Shown: positions 23,423 through 33,945, numbered from the stretch's first letter. The stretch is DNA of 64,000 nt from Lineus longissimus (GCF_910592395.1 NC_088308.1:5719001-5783000), one strand, 5' to 3'. The notes: generated by a model from the letters alone, not told the origin. Made by a program: numbers and translations.

Positions 23423-26400
23423 TTACAATTTGCCTTTACTATAATCATAAAATCCTTGGCCAGATTTCATGCCCATTTTTCCTTCCTCCACAAGCTTCAT
23501 CAGTAGTGGCGATGGGTTCATAAGTGGGTCGTCTGGCATAGCTTCATGCCAACCTGAAAGAACACGATACACAATAAAGTATTTTGAAGAAGTCTTGGCT
23601 ACCTACCATGCTAGTAGCCTTGGGTAAGCCACTTTACTTGAATAGTTTTACCCGATAGCTGGAGGTTACGGTGTTGATCTTCTAACCTAAGCATCGTTGG
23701 TTCGATACCTGACACTGACATTTTGCTAGTGATCTGGTGCAAGTCTCTTACTTAGATTGCATTTTCCTTTGAATAGGACGTAAAACCAAGATTGCTTGTG
23801 CTGATACTTTATGCCAGGCCAAGCAATGGATTTATCAAAGTCATGAAGTGACCAATAGCTCCTGCTCGACCCCTCCTCCTTGGTAGAACATAGTGCCACA
23901 AGGCTACAAGTCAAATTGGAACCATGCAATAAATGCTCACTTAAGGCTAAACCCCCTAGAGGTAATTCCTACAAACTAGAGCCAATACAATAGAGATTGA
24001 CAGAGAGAGTAAACTTACCATCCATGATAAACTTGCATGTGTCTAAACCAACATAATCGGCCAATTCAAACGGGCCCATTGGGTAACCAGCACCTAATTT
24101 CATTGCAGTGTCGATGTCTCTACAGCTTGCATCACCTGGAAAGAGGGTCAAACAATAGCAACACCGTAAGGAAATTGTTGAAAACTTGCATGTAAACTGT
24201 CTCGAAAATGCTCATTACTTGAAAGTCGAAGCCCAAATGCAACAGAGACAGAGGTCTTTCAATACATGTACTGAAATGGCAATGAAAGAGAAATCATACC
24301 TACCAGTATTCACTATTAACAGTAGTCAGGAATCATTTTCAACATAAATTGAATTTCATGACAGATTTACTAAAATACAGGTCTTTGAGTTTTCTAACTG
24401 TAGTTTGTTATCGAACACTGACATTGCCAGTTGGAAAAAACCTTTGGGGGCAACACACTGACTTTGATTGTGATTTTCAAGAGACTGGTGATCTCCAACT
24501 CTCCTTAAGAGAAGCATTTATGTAGACATCTCACCTCTCTCATACATTCTTACTGCTTCCATCAGGTATGGAACAAGAAGGCGATTCACTATAAATCCTG
24601 GTGTATCCTGCAAAAGAGGGACAAGCATTTTTAAAATTTCAATCACGGAAGTGAATGGTCAGCATGACAAACACTTTGGGGATATGATAACCTTTCAGCC
24701 TGAATGAAGAATTTACTACCACTTTTTTGCTCTAATGATAAATGCCCTCGATTTCGTCACTCAAACTGAGGCTAAAGACCTTTTTTGGGATATGATGGCA
24801 AATTGTCGCTCCAATTATTCTTCTGGAGTTGAAAGGATCACCCATCAAGCACTCTAGTGCAATGGCAAGACAACCCTTATGCCATGTCCGCATATTGTCA
24901 ATTGGATCCAGTCTACAGTCACACCCCTAGAGAGCACAACTGGGAAGACTGGGGATGCCTATTTCAGTGAAGAAGTTCCAACACGTTTTGCACTTCATGA
25001 TCCATCACTAGGATAGGAATGGATAAAATTGGTTGGGAACTTACTTTACAGTTGACAGTAGATTTTCCCATGGCTTTTCCAAACTCAAGAAGCGTATTAA
25101 ATGTTGCGTCACTTGTTTCAGGAATTCTTACCACCTGAAAGAGATGAGGATGAAATAACTGGCACATATGTGTTCCATTTGTATGTCATTGCTTCAGCCA
25201 AAGTGGGGGACTACAATGGACCCTCCCCCCCCCCCCACACTAAGTTGATTTGCATAAAGCACAGCACAACAGAAAATCAAGACCAATCATTACAATCAAT
25301 CTACCAACAGACAGAAAATGAGCTGAGACACTGTCCTGACACTGCCCTGACCCTTTTTAAATTTTGATGACAAAATTATTTAATATTTAAATTTACAAGC
25401 AATTAACTACAAGATTGCTAGTTTTTCATACCATGAGATATTTTCTCCACAAACTCTCATAAACTATTACCTCTAGAAGTTTCATAACTGGTACAGGGTT
25501 AAAGAAATGAAGCCCTCCAAAGCGATCCATCCTTTCTGTTGCTCTGGCAATATCTCCAATTGGTAGGGACGAAGTGTTGCTAGTAAAAATGGTGTGCCTG
25601 GAAAAAAAAAAAAAGCGATAAATTGATGTTTTACTATAAAACTGCATCAGAAACCCAGTTTTTAACTGAACTGCATCAGTAACAACCGCATTAGGATTCA
25701 GTTATAAATAAGTGCCTCCTGTTGGTAGAAGTACCTCAGATAACAAAATATAAAGAACTGTAAGTATGTAACTCACTGGGGTGCTGTCTTGTCCATTCCA
25801 CCAAATAATTTCTTTTTTACTTCTAAATTTTCGACAATAGCCTCAATTATCAGATCTGAACTTGCGGCAGCTTTATTGGCATCTGTTTCTGTGTGTAGGC
25901 GAGCAAGTGTTTCTGTGAGGAAGCTCTCTCCTTTCTGAAACAAACAAAAATGCATTAGAATAATTCTCATATTTCATTATTTGTATGCAGTAAAATTGTC
26001 CGCTTTTGTCCTCCTTCTGAATTTTTATCTGTGTCCTATCTCCTTGTGCTCATATTCCTCCCTTGTCCTTCATGTCCTTGATAGAAAGGTTCTCCCCAAT
26101 ATAGTTGAGGTGGCCGCTCAGGGAGGTTCCACTGTACCATTAAACAGTATTGCTGGCAGGTATTCAGACATACTTTACCTGCTGATCGTCTGCAAACTTT
26201 TTCTTCACAACTCTCTGTAGAGATTTTGTGATGTTCGACTTAGATTTCTGGAGAACCTCATCGGAGATATCAACTAGCGTAACCTGGTGGCCTGTTTGGG
26301 CTGCAACCTGGAATGGGAGAGCAACACATTTCAAAACAAGCCTGACAAGGGGTGGAAAACATCTCTGTACATTGACATTGTATTTGCAGGTACAACGGAT

Positions 26401-28989
26401 AACACAAGTCACAACACAATACATTTCGGCAGTTAGTAACTAGAATGCAGCTGGCCCTCTCTTCTGGCTCTTAATACATAGCTCTTGCCGGCAGTACCAT
26501 ACCATACAAATTTTAAAAAATTCACCTTCATTCATGAAAAAATTTCACCATGCTAAAGTGTGGATGCAGAGCTTCCATGCTTCCATGCTTCATTCAAGAT
26601 TCATGCATGTAGGCCCACATAGTACAGTAGAACCTCCCCTTGCAGACACCTCTGCAAGGCAGACACCTCCGTAGTACGGACATGTTCGTTCAGTCCCGAA
26701 TTGTTCTAAGTCGTTTGCTTTAATCAAAACCTCTGTAGAGCGGACACCTCTCTACTCCGAATTGCGGACACAGCCATGGTGACTTTTTGGTCCAATCACC
26801 ACACAATTATGGACAGTAAACCAAAACAATGGCTTCCCATGTTCACTTAGGTAGTCGATTAGACCTAACAGGTGTGAAGTTTGCATATTTGATGAACATA
26901 ATTAGACACTGTGTTCAGTTAATTACAGGGTGGAGTCAATATAATGTCCGTTGCTCTCCTAATCAAAACCGAAAGTTTTCGATTATCACTGCACATTACA
27001 TTGCCAAGCTACTGTATATTCTAACAATAATTGCAGTCTATTGAGTTGTTTGTCCCTTGTGCTCTAATAGCATTCCGCGAAGTTACTATTTAAAGCTCAC
27101 AAGGTCATTTGCATAAGATATTGATGAAGTTTTAGTCATGTGACAGTCGGACATCGACACTTATTTCTACGCATTTGAGCTTATTTCAAAGTCAATTATC
27201 TTTAACCCTGCATTGTTTTTAGCATGAATGATACCATAGAGTCAGAGAGAGAAATATTCAGAACAATTATGTAGTATTTCCAACACTCGGACATGTGCCA
27301 GATTGAATCTAACTGCCCTAGTTAGAAAGCCTGAATCCATTACGAAACCGCATGTTTGTCCGACATTGCCTGTAATTCAGCGATGGGGAAATATAGGGCA
27401 GCAGCTGCAGTGACGTCATCATCGCGGAATGCTATTACAAAGAATAAAGCCTGATGTGTAGTAGAAGCTCAATCAAATGCTTTTATACAACTAATTAAGG
27501 ACGTACGCTGTGTATGTAGTATGTAGCGTACTAACAATGATCAATGATGCAATAATCAATGTTGGCAAATTAATATGACCTCCACCAGAAATGCATTAAG
27601 GTATTACAATTAAGTAATTTCAAGTTCGCCTATAAATGGCATCAAATTATTTGAAATAGTTAATATTTAAAATTAAATGGAATATGTAATACATAAGCTT
27701 CACGACCCACGTGTTCATACACATAAAGCCACTTTTTGGACAAACTAAATGGAATATGGAATACGTAGGCTTCACGACCCAGTGTTCATACACATGAATC
27801 CACTTTTTGGACAATAATGGCATTACCTCCCTAATAAGGACACCGCTACATTTCGGACACTAACACCCAGGACACCAACACCCAGTTCCATGGGTGTCCG
27901 CAATAGAAAGGTTGTACTGTACATGTCCTCACTCATGCACTACATGGCTGTGACTGTTTATCAAACTTCTTCATCCTTTTCAAAAAGGATTCCCCTCTAT
28001 TTGAAAAGTAAAGATACCAAAATGACCATCACCAAACCCGAGGGCACAACATGAGGATGATAGTTACAAGGCCAAGAACGAACGTTAGAAAAAAATTCTT
28101 TTTTCGTGAGGGTTGCAAATGCTTGGAATGGTTTACTGCAGGAAGTCGTGACCTCTCATCATGACATTTAATGCCAGATTGGACCGCCACTGGAAGGATG
28201 ACCCTAGAAAATTTAGGATGTGTCAAGAGGCTCAAGTACGAAGAAGAAAATTAAGAAGTTTTAGTTTGTAAATATCAAAACATAGATATTATGTACACCA
28301 AGTCAGAAACAGGAGATGAACAGTTAATCGAGATTATATATATCAAAGGAGCACTGCACAGAAGCACACTATCCTAATTCGTCTACTGGGTTATGGCGCC
28401 CGCATGCACGCTGTAGATGGCAACCGCTGGCGGCCGAGGACCAAGAATGGTTATTGAAGCAAAGTGGCTATTCTTAAGACTAGTCGTAACTAAGAATTTA
28501 TGCAATTTTAGAAGTTAAACTGAAGGTTAGGGAGTTATGATTAGTGCAAGAGAAGGGTTAGGGTTAGTGCTGGGTCTGGCCCTGGGACTGGGAGTAATAA
28601 GGGGGTCAGGCATGTCAGGGTCAGGGTTAGCATTAGGATTAAGGGCCAAAGGTGAAATGATCGTCGTAAGAATAGCCAGTAGTTTGTATGTAGGAATGCA
28701 TTTAGGGATCGTGGTGAGAATAGCTGCAGCCTATTAAAAGCAGATCAACAATGAAGATGATGATGATGATCGTCAGGCCTAGATTAGATCGTTAAATCTG
28801 GTAATGCTTTACGAATCAATATACTAAAAATGTACTACAATAGGGCAGGCCTAGGAGTAGGAGTCGACAAACCTGTGCAATACCGGATCCCATCAATCCG
28901 CCTCCAATAACAGTTACATTTCTGATTGCAGCTTTTGCCACACTTGATGTAGCAAAGGTTCTAACCAGTTGGCCCGAGGAAAAAGCCAT
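23423..28989 (-). CDS. HADH: Hydroxyacyl-CoA dehydrogenase, mitochondrial (short-chain L-3-hydroxyacyl-CoA dehydrogenase), complete
   Basis: Catalyses NAD+-dependent oxidation of L-3-hydroxyacyl-CoA to 3-ketoacyl-CoA, the third step of mitochondrial beta-oxidation. Eight exons: 28989-28873, 26307-26179, 25934-25777, 25597-25471, 25134-25045, 24607-24535, 24135-24019, 23553-23423. They give 313 aa plus stop, essentially the family length. The first 23 or so residues ([20 protein letters not shown]) are Ser/Thr/Arg-rich without acids, like a mitochondrial presequence. Then come the Rossmann GxGxxG fingerprint ([12 protein letters not shown]), VDISDEVL, the catalytic-His motif [27 protein letters not shown], and the C-terminal dimer helix region [18 protein letters not shown] to GQGFYDY. 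Start ATG has A at -3. It is divergent from GTF2H5. Intron 1 (2.6 kb) hosts several transposons. No damage is seen. Confidence 0.98.
23630..23890 (+). mobile_element. tRNA-derived SINE (degenerate)
   Basis: Has a pol III B-box-like GGTTCGATACC at about 23699-23709 with an A-box-like stretch before it (GATAGCTGGAGGTTACGGTG). A SINE body follows with GCAAGTCTCTTACTTAGATTGC and AATAGGACGTAAAACC, typical of invertebrate SINE cores. In an HADH intron; boundaries approximate. Confidence 0.55.
25987..26134. mobile_element. Decayed pogo/Tigger-like MITE copy
   Basis: The right end GGGAGGTTCCACTG followed by TA matches the 17963-18122 element. The left end CAGTAAAATTGTCCGC is degenerate. In HADH intron 2, close to exon 2. 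Confidence 0.6.
27065..27437. mobile_element. 373-bp MITE nested inside the larger element
   Basis: Perfect 16-bp inverted ends: TAATAGCATTCCGCGA (27065-27080) and TCGCGGAATGCTATTA (27422-27437). The outermost TA may be the target duplication. A TGACGTCA palindrome (CRE-like) lies at 27411-27418. No ORF of note. Confidence 0.75.
27675..27818. repeat. 72-bp tandem duplication
   Basis: The unit starting AAATGGAATATGTAATAC at 27675 recurs at 27747 with small changes and ends CCACTTTTTGGACAA in both copies. Inside the large Tigger-like element. Confidence 0.9.
28039..28230 (+). pseudogene. Relic of a non-LTR retrotransposon reverse transcriptase C-terminus (CR1/L2/jockey type)
   Basis: One frame reads [20 protein letters not shown]; after a frame change it continues [16 protein letters not shown] and then [13 protein letters not shown]. 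This is the familiar end of non-LTR ORF2 proteins. At least two frameshifts make it non-functional. It lies antisense in HADH intron 1. Confidence 0.75.
28751..28771. repeat. (GAT)n microsatellite
   Basis: Short GATGATGAT run in HADH intron 1. Confidence 0.8.
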
Positions 28990-29923
28990 AATTAGGACGA
29001 TTTTGAGGCGAATAAATAAAAAAACCGGCGCCGGCGTGGATGTAGGTCAAAGTCTAGCATAGGCAATGATAGGTCTAGTCGATAAAAGATGGCGTAGGCC
29101 TAACATGCCTGAGCAAATCAATAATGCCATGTCTTCTGTCATTGGCTGTCATTGGATAGCACTTTCGACTCCTCGTTCTCGAACCAAGAACGGTTCGGGA
29201 ACCGTTCCTGTTCCCAAATCCCACACCACCTCGTCCGCTGGTGCAGCTGGAACGAACCAAGAACAAAGATGGCGGACAAGGACTGTTCGTCTGCTTTTTA
29301 CGTTATTTTTTGTGCGATTTCAACAATAAAACAATGTCTTGAACAGCTTTAACCCGCTATACAACTAAAAAATGTAAATATGCACTTGTACGAATTAAAT
29401 TTTCAACATAGTCGACGAGATGTAAGGCGGAAAATGGATTTTATCGCGCTTTGTTCGTTGACGAAAATAACTTGCCGGACGGGGTTTTCCCGTGGTTCCG
29501 GAAGCGTAGCTATGACAACAGTACTAACCCGTTCGAGACTCGGGAACGTGTTCGCCTGTTCTCGTTCCGGAACGGTGGAGAACAGGGAGTCGAATACACC
29601 CATAGAGTTGTCATGATAGTCCAAAGTCGAACTATTATAAATCTGATGACGATGTAACAAAAATTAGACAATTCAATACATTTCCATAAACTATGTATTT
29701 TCTCCAATGAAAAATTAATGCAATTCTAAATAAAGATATTTGATATCAAATTAACCTTTGTATTAAAGAAAGGTTTACTGATTGAGAATGATCATTACAT
29801 ACTAAGCTTTTCATGTAATAAGACACAATTATCATGGCCAGCAAAATTTCAGTATCTTACAAAATTACCTCCTAAAAGAGGCAATTTCTCATCAAAGTGT
29901 TGTCCCCCTGAGTACTTCTCAGA
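28990..29923. promoter_or_regulatory. Shared upstream region of divergent HADH and GTF2H5
   Basis: The two start codons lie 934 bases apart in divergent orientation, so both promoters should be here. GC-rich ACCGGCGCCGGCG lies near 29025-29037 close to the HADH start. A 431-bp inverted-repeat element occupies the middle. A pyrimidine-rich CTCAG ends at 29922, one base before the GTF2H5 ATG, and could be a 3' splice site of a 5'-UTR intron or a trans-splice acceptor. Confidence 0.55.
29164..29594. mobile_element. Candidate 431-bp inverted-repeat transposon in the HADH/GTF2H5 spacer
   Basis: Ends TTCGACTCCTCGTTCTC and GAGAACAGGGAGTCGAA are inverted repeats with two mismatches. The interior is rich in GTTC/GAAC, including a perfect 20-bp palindrome at 29188-29207 and CGTTCCGGAACG at 29563-29574. 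No convincing target duplication or transposase, so class unknown. Confidence 0.55.
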
Positions 29924-30533
29924 ATGGTGAATGTAATGAAAGGAGTTTTGATTGAATGGTGTGTCTAAATTACTCCAGTTCTTGTAATTTTAGCCTGTAA
30001 GGCCCTTTTCCAGACATACGCCGCCGGTAGGCCTACCATGCACCTACGCCAACCTTATTGGTTTCTTTTGCCGTCCCTAGGTGGTACCGGCGTATCTGGA
30101 AAGGGCCACCACACCATCTCATATAATCCCACGTTAGATATTCCAGGAAGATGTCATTCCTGGGTACCTGTATTCTTAATCTCAGTCCAGAAAGTTGTTG
30201 TAGTACACAATGACTGAATGAGACGGAATGCAGATGAAAGACTGTGGAAGCCTTCTGCACACAGCGGTGCTAGTGCTACAGACTACAGTAGTCAGCTACG
30301 GTTAGACGCTGCCTCTGCCCATCTCTAAGCCTACATGTCTTTCTACTTTCAGTGATCCAGCGATGAAGCAGTTCCTCCTTCACCTTGATGAGACCATGGC
30401 ACTTGGAAAGAAATTTATTATTCAGGACTTGGATGAGACACACGTTTTCATATCTGGGGATATTTTAGATATTTTGCATTATCGTATCGATGATCTAATG
30501 GATAGTTTATCTTACCCGCTCACAGAAAAATGA
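29924..30533 (+). CDS. GTF2H5: General transcription factor IIH subunit 5 (TTDA/p8), complete
   Basis: The smallest TFIIH core subunit; it stabilises XPB/p52 and supports nucleotide excision repair in the nucleus. Two exons, 29924-29958 and 30353-30533, with a phase-2 intron of 394 bases (GT at 29959, AG at 30351-30352). Exon 1 encodes [11 protein letters not shown] plus two bases of Cys; exon 2 continues [14 protein letters not shown], then [17 protein letters not shown] and ends YPLTEK. Total 71 aa, the length of the human protein, with conserved residues along the whole chain. Exon 1 is too short to appear as a free ORF. The stop TGA at 30531-30533 lies 114 bases before the DNAJC24 ATG. 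A 107-bp MITE lies in the intron. Confidence 0.97.
30001..30107. mobile_element. 107-bp MITE in the GTF2H5 intron
   Basis: Ends GGCCCTTTTCCAGACATACG and GTATCTGGAAAGGGCC are inverted repeats of about 20 bp with small gaps, and the CCGCCGGTAG / GGTACCGG segments inside also pair partly. No ORF. Confidence 0.7.
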
Positions 30534-30647
30534 TTTGAGAAACTAAGAAACACTTTGGGATAGTGCTGAGAAATTCAGTTTAGTAGGACTTTTTTGGATA
30601 CACTTTATGACATATTTGAATGATTGCATTTTACCCAAGTCTCAAAA

Positions 30648-31094
30648 ATGGAAAACAAGTATGAGATATTGGAAAGCAATCCATCTGATTCATATGATAC
30701 GCTAAAAAAGTCCTATCAGCGACTGGTTCTGAAATACCATCCGGACAAGTTAGACAGAAAAGCATTGAACGCAGATGAGATTTCAGAATGTGAGAATAGA
30801 TTCATTTCGATCAGCGCTGCATGGAAGACAATGTCGAACCCCAAGCTGAGGAAAGCATATGATGCAGCATGGACACAGAGGTCCCTCATCCAAAACTGGC
30901 CAATTCAGGATGATATCCATATTGAAGACTTTGAAACTTGTGATGATGCTGATGGACATTTTTTGGTGTACGAATGTCGCTGTGGAGGCTCGTACATTTT
31001 AACTGAAGCACTAGTGTCATTTGGTGTCGACTTGGTCTGTTGTGACACTTGTACTCTTAGCATAAGAATTTTGTACCATGAAGAATCAGAGTGA
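30648..31094 (+). CDS. DNAJC24: DnaJ homolog subfamily C member 24 / DPH4, complete, intronless
   Basis: J-domain co-chaperone with a zinc finger, needed for the first step of diphthamide synthesis on elongation factor 2 (it supplies iron/electrons and stimulates Hsp70). 148 aa, against 149 in human. The J domain spans about residues 1-75 with the HPD motif in LVLKYHPDKLD. The C-terminal DPH-type zinc-binding domain has ECRCGGSYI and, 20 residues on, VCCDTCTL, giving a CxC...CxxC set. I chose ATG 30648 (CAAAAATGG, Kozak-like) over the upstream TTG at 30624. There is no intron in the coding region, while the human gene is split. It starts 114 bases after GTF2H5 with no AATAAA between, so co-transcription is possible. 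Confidence 0.97.
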   Translation: MENKYEILESNPSDSYDTLKKSYQRLVLKYHPDKLDRKALNADEISECENRFISISAAWKTMSNPKLRKAYDAAWTQRSLIQNWPIQDDIHIEDFETCDDADGHFLVYECRCGGSYILTEALVSFGVDLVCCDTCTLSIRILYHEESE

Positions 31095-31290
31095 GAAAAG
31101 GACAATGTCTCATTCAGTATTGACAGACACAGCTTTATTGACAATAGTAACCGTATGAGGGAATTTACTTCTTATGACCATTCTCACAAACTTTACAGAA
31201 TGTGCAGAATGAAGCTGTGTAATAATTAAGAAATAATGTTGTATGGAAACATGTACATGTGCACATATAAATGTTGAAATACAGATATGA

Positions 31291-31296
31291 AATAAA
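31291..31296 (+). terminator. DNAJC24: Poly(A) signal AATAAA for DNAJC24 (and possibly GTF2H5-DNAJC24)
   Basis: First AATAAA after the DNAJC24 stop, 197 bases downstream. None lies between the GTF2H5 stop and the DNAJC24 start. Another AATAAA is at 31669-31674. Confidence 0.6.
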
Positions 31297-31300
31297 CGTA

Positions 31301-31597
31301 GCATTTGGTTATTTCCTTGTAAGATCATGCCTGCCGAAGCAATGGCTCAATAGTCCTGATGATGTACGAGCTCTTGGAGAATTCTTCTTCCAGGCAGGAG
31401 CCAAGCAGAAGAAGAATCATGGCCACCTTGCATTATAAGCCAAGTAACCCGGCATTTGGTTATTTCCTTCTAAGATCATGCCTGCTGAAGCAATGGCTCA
31501 ATAGTCCTGATGATGTACGAGCTCTTGGAGAATTCTTCTTCCAGGCAGGAGCCAAGCAGAAGAAGAATCATGGCCACCTTGCATTATAAGCCAAGTA
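31301..31597. repeat. Two-copy 151-bp tandem duplication
   Basis: The block starting GCATTTGGTTATTTCCTT at 31301 recurs at 31452 with very few changes through GGCCACCTTGCATTATAAGC. In one + strand frame each copy reads SPDDVRALGEFFFQAGAKQK followed by a short tail and stop, or can begin at ATGCCTGC. I do not recognise a protein. The high identity implies a recent duplication. Confidence 0.95.
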
Positions 31598-31798
31598 CAC
31601 TGGTCATTGCATTTGTCACCTGGCAGACATCAAAGTATTATGCTACATGTATGACAATGGGTGATGTGAATAAAGAGTAGCAAATGCCTTTTCTAAAACT
31701 CCATATACACTTACACGAGGCCATTCTGTACAAAATTGAAGTCGACGAATTTGCTAGTCATACCACCCAATTTCTCAGTTTTGGGGAATACCTTGCTG

Positions 31799-32460
31799 TG
31801 ACATTCATGTCTGCTGTTATGGAGGTCTTCTTTGGGAGGGTAGGTTGTGACATTCTTGATTTATCAGGACAGACTCATTGAGGTCATCGTGATAAAGTTG
31901 TGATATCCGTGTCTGCTCTTATAGCAGTGTCTTCTTTGAGGAGTAGGTTGTGACATACAACCATTATTGGATTGCAGGGTCTTGCTGGGGGAAAACACGG
32001 TTTTGACATTAATGTCTGCTGTTGTGGAAGCCTTCTTTGGGAGAGTAGATTGTGACATTCTTGATTTATCAGGACAGCGACTCATTGAGGTCATCGTGAT
32101 AAAGTTGTGATATCCATATCTGCTCGTATAGCAGTGTCTTCTTTGAGGAGTAGGTTGTGACATACAACCATTATTGGATTGCAGGGTCTTGCTGGGGGAA
32201 AACCCGGCTTTGACATTAATGTCTGCTGTTCTGGAAGTCTTCTTTGGGAGGGTAGGTTGTGACATTATTGCAGCACCTCGTTTAGGGTGTAATTATTTTG
32301 AGATATCCACGTCGGTCTGTTTTAATGACAGTGTTTTCTTTGGAAAGAAGGTTGTCACATCCATGTTGTGCTATTGCAGTCTTTCACTTGGGGAATATTT
32401 GGTTGTGACATTAATGTGTATCGCTACAGCAATGTCTCCTTCATGAGAGCAGGTTGTGAC
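31799..32460. repeat. ~205-bp tandem repeat with internal GGTTGTGACAT subrepeats
   Basis: Units starting TGACATT(C/A)ATGTCTGCTG lie at 31799, 32004 and 32211. Within and after them the motif GTAGGTTGTGACAT recurs every ~30-100 bases, preceded by TTCTTTGGGAGG or TTCTTTGAGGAG, and decays by 32460. Short minus-strand ORFs across it are by-products. Confidence 0.9.
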
Positions 32461-33834
32461 ATCTTCAGGACTTCTAACACACAGCCAAGAACCCTCCGAT
32501 TGTAAGATCATAACCAAGCCGAGAGCAAAGAAAGAAACATCGACCAATTTTCACAATAACCGATTTTATTATGACATACAACTTTTCAATACAAAACCCA
32601 ACTGTATTAGTTATAAAATAATCCTTTCTCAGTATGATCTACTTACAACAGTAGATATTTTATTTACATATTTCAAAACCCTATTAACCCATTCACAAAC
32701 ACCATCCCTAAACTAACCTGTACAAGTACATAAAACGAGGTTCACTTCAATAAAAAATGAAAAATGTTAATATTCTTTTCCAAGTGCTTGTTAAGAAATC
32801 CATCAGCCCCCCCAAACATGTTCTGTCAACTAGCAAGGGACACCCACATGACGCAACATTGGGTGTCTTCTTGAAATGAACACTACATGTATAACGACCC
32901 AGATCATAAGTTACAGATAAATATAAATCCGCATTAAAATAGAATTGAAAAGCATGCAAATAATTTTCCAATCCTACCAAAAAAGACATTCTTTTTTTCT
33001 ACCATACAATGCCAACTCATTAGGCTCCTACATGCAGTCATATTATTTTAACTAATTTTAAGTTGCACATCATTGAGAGATGAATTTACTGCACTTGAAT
33101 TTGATAAATGTACTTTTCAGCAGATGCATTTACCTCGCTGTCTTTTGATTAAAAAGAATATGGATCAATAAGGCAAGTGTTTTGGAGTGAATTAAGTGTG
33201 AAATGGTTGGAGATTTAGGAAGATGTGTCTCCTTTCAAGAAGGCAGGAGCAAAATGCACTTTACCGCCTAACAAATACCTGTATCACCTCCGAAATCTCA
33301 TTGGCATTTGAATTTTTTTGATTAGTGTTTTTCAAGAATTTCTCTGTATAATTTTGTAGCCCTACATTTGATATAATGTGATATGTGACCCACACTTGCA
33401 AAAGGGGATGCAGGTTGCATGAAGGATTAGGAAATATTGAAAGTTCCACTATGCCTAGTTGTGTCTAGAGACCACCAAGGCCACGTGATACAGCAAATAG
33501 GTTGCTCCTTCAAATTTTTTTCCGATTTAGAAACCTACCTTTGGACAAGGCTTTCTCTACTTTACACCTGAGAAAGTGATGTACATTGTACTCCCAAGTC
33601 CACATCTGGGTCAATCTTCAAGAGATTGTCATGTATCCTACATAAATTCGAACCAAATACACCAGTAGGGTGTTTTTCAGATAGATCAGCCCAAAGGTTC
33701 TGACCTCTTGTCACTGAGCTGTAATAGTTTGATCAAAAATAGGACACAACCCTGGGCAGCCGGCTTTTGTTGAGACTGTGAAAGAGCTATACTCTGTTTC
33801 TTCAGCCTTGGTTAGGCCTACTCTAATGGAATAC

Positions 33835-33945
33835 AAGATACCCTTGTGTTATGCAACACCACTATCTTTTGGTAAATGTGATCTGGTCGCACTCCAGAGT
33901 ACATGTACATTTACATTGGCCAGAACCATAAGAAACACGATACAA
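33835..33945. repeat. Dispersed repeat family, second-half copy
   Basis: TATGCAACACCACTATCTTTTG and AAATGTGATCTGGTCGCA closely match the right half of the 8427-8616 repeat; CCAGAA and AACACGATAC also match. Confidence 0.75.

Larger units (their letters stand above)
26635..27919. mobile_element. 1.3-kb non-autonomous pogo/Tigger-like element with nested insertion
   Basis: TA-CAGTAGAACCTCCCCTTG at the left and GAAAGGTTGTACTG-TA at the right give matching inverted termini with TA on both sides. Subterminal GGACACC-like motifs match the 160-bp MITE. The interior has no transposase ORF. It contains a second inverted-repeat element (27065-27437) and a 72-bp tandem duplication. Located in HADH intron 1. 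Confidence 0.7.

Noticed and set aside
27411-27418. CRE site TGACGTCA as an HADH enhancer
   Set aside because: It lies inside a nested MITE near its end; an 8-bp match there is weak evidence for function.
29066-29660. Several overlapping ORFs on both strands upstream of GTF2H5
   Set aside because: They lie in a GC-richer inverted-repeat element and have no recognised domain; likely chance ORFs.
30624-30647. Eight-codon N-terminal extension of DNAJC24 from a TTG
   Set aside because: Eukaryotic initiation at TTG is unlikely, and the ATG at 30648 has good context and matches the family start.
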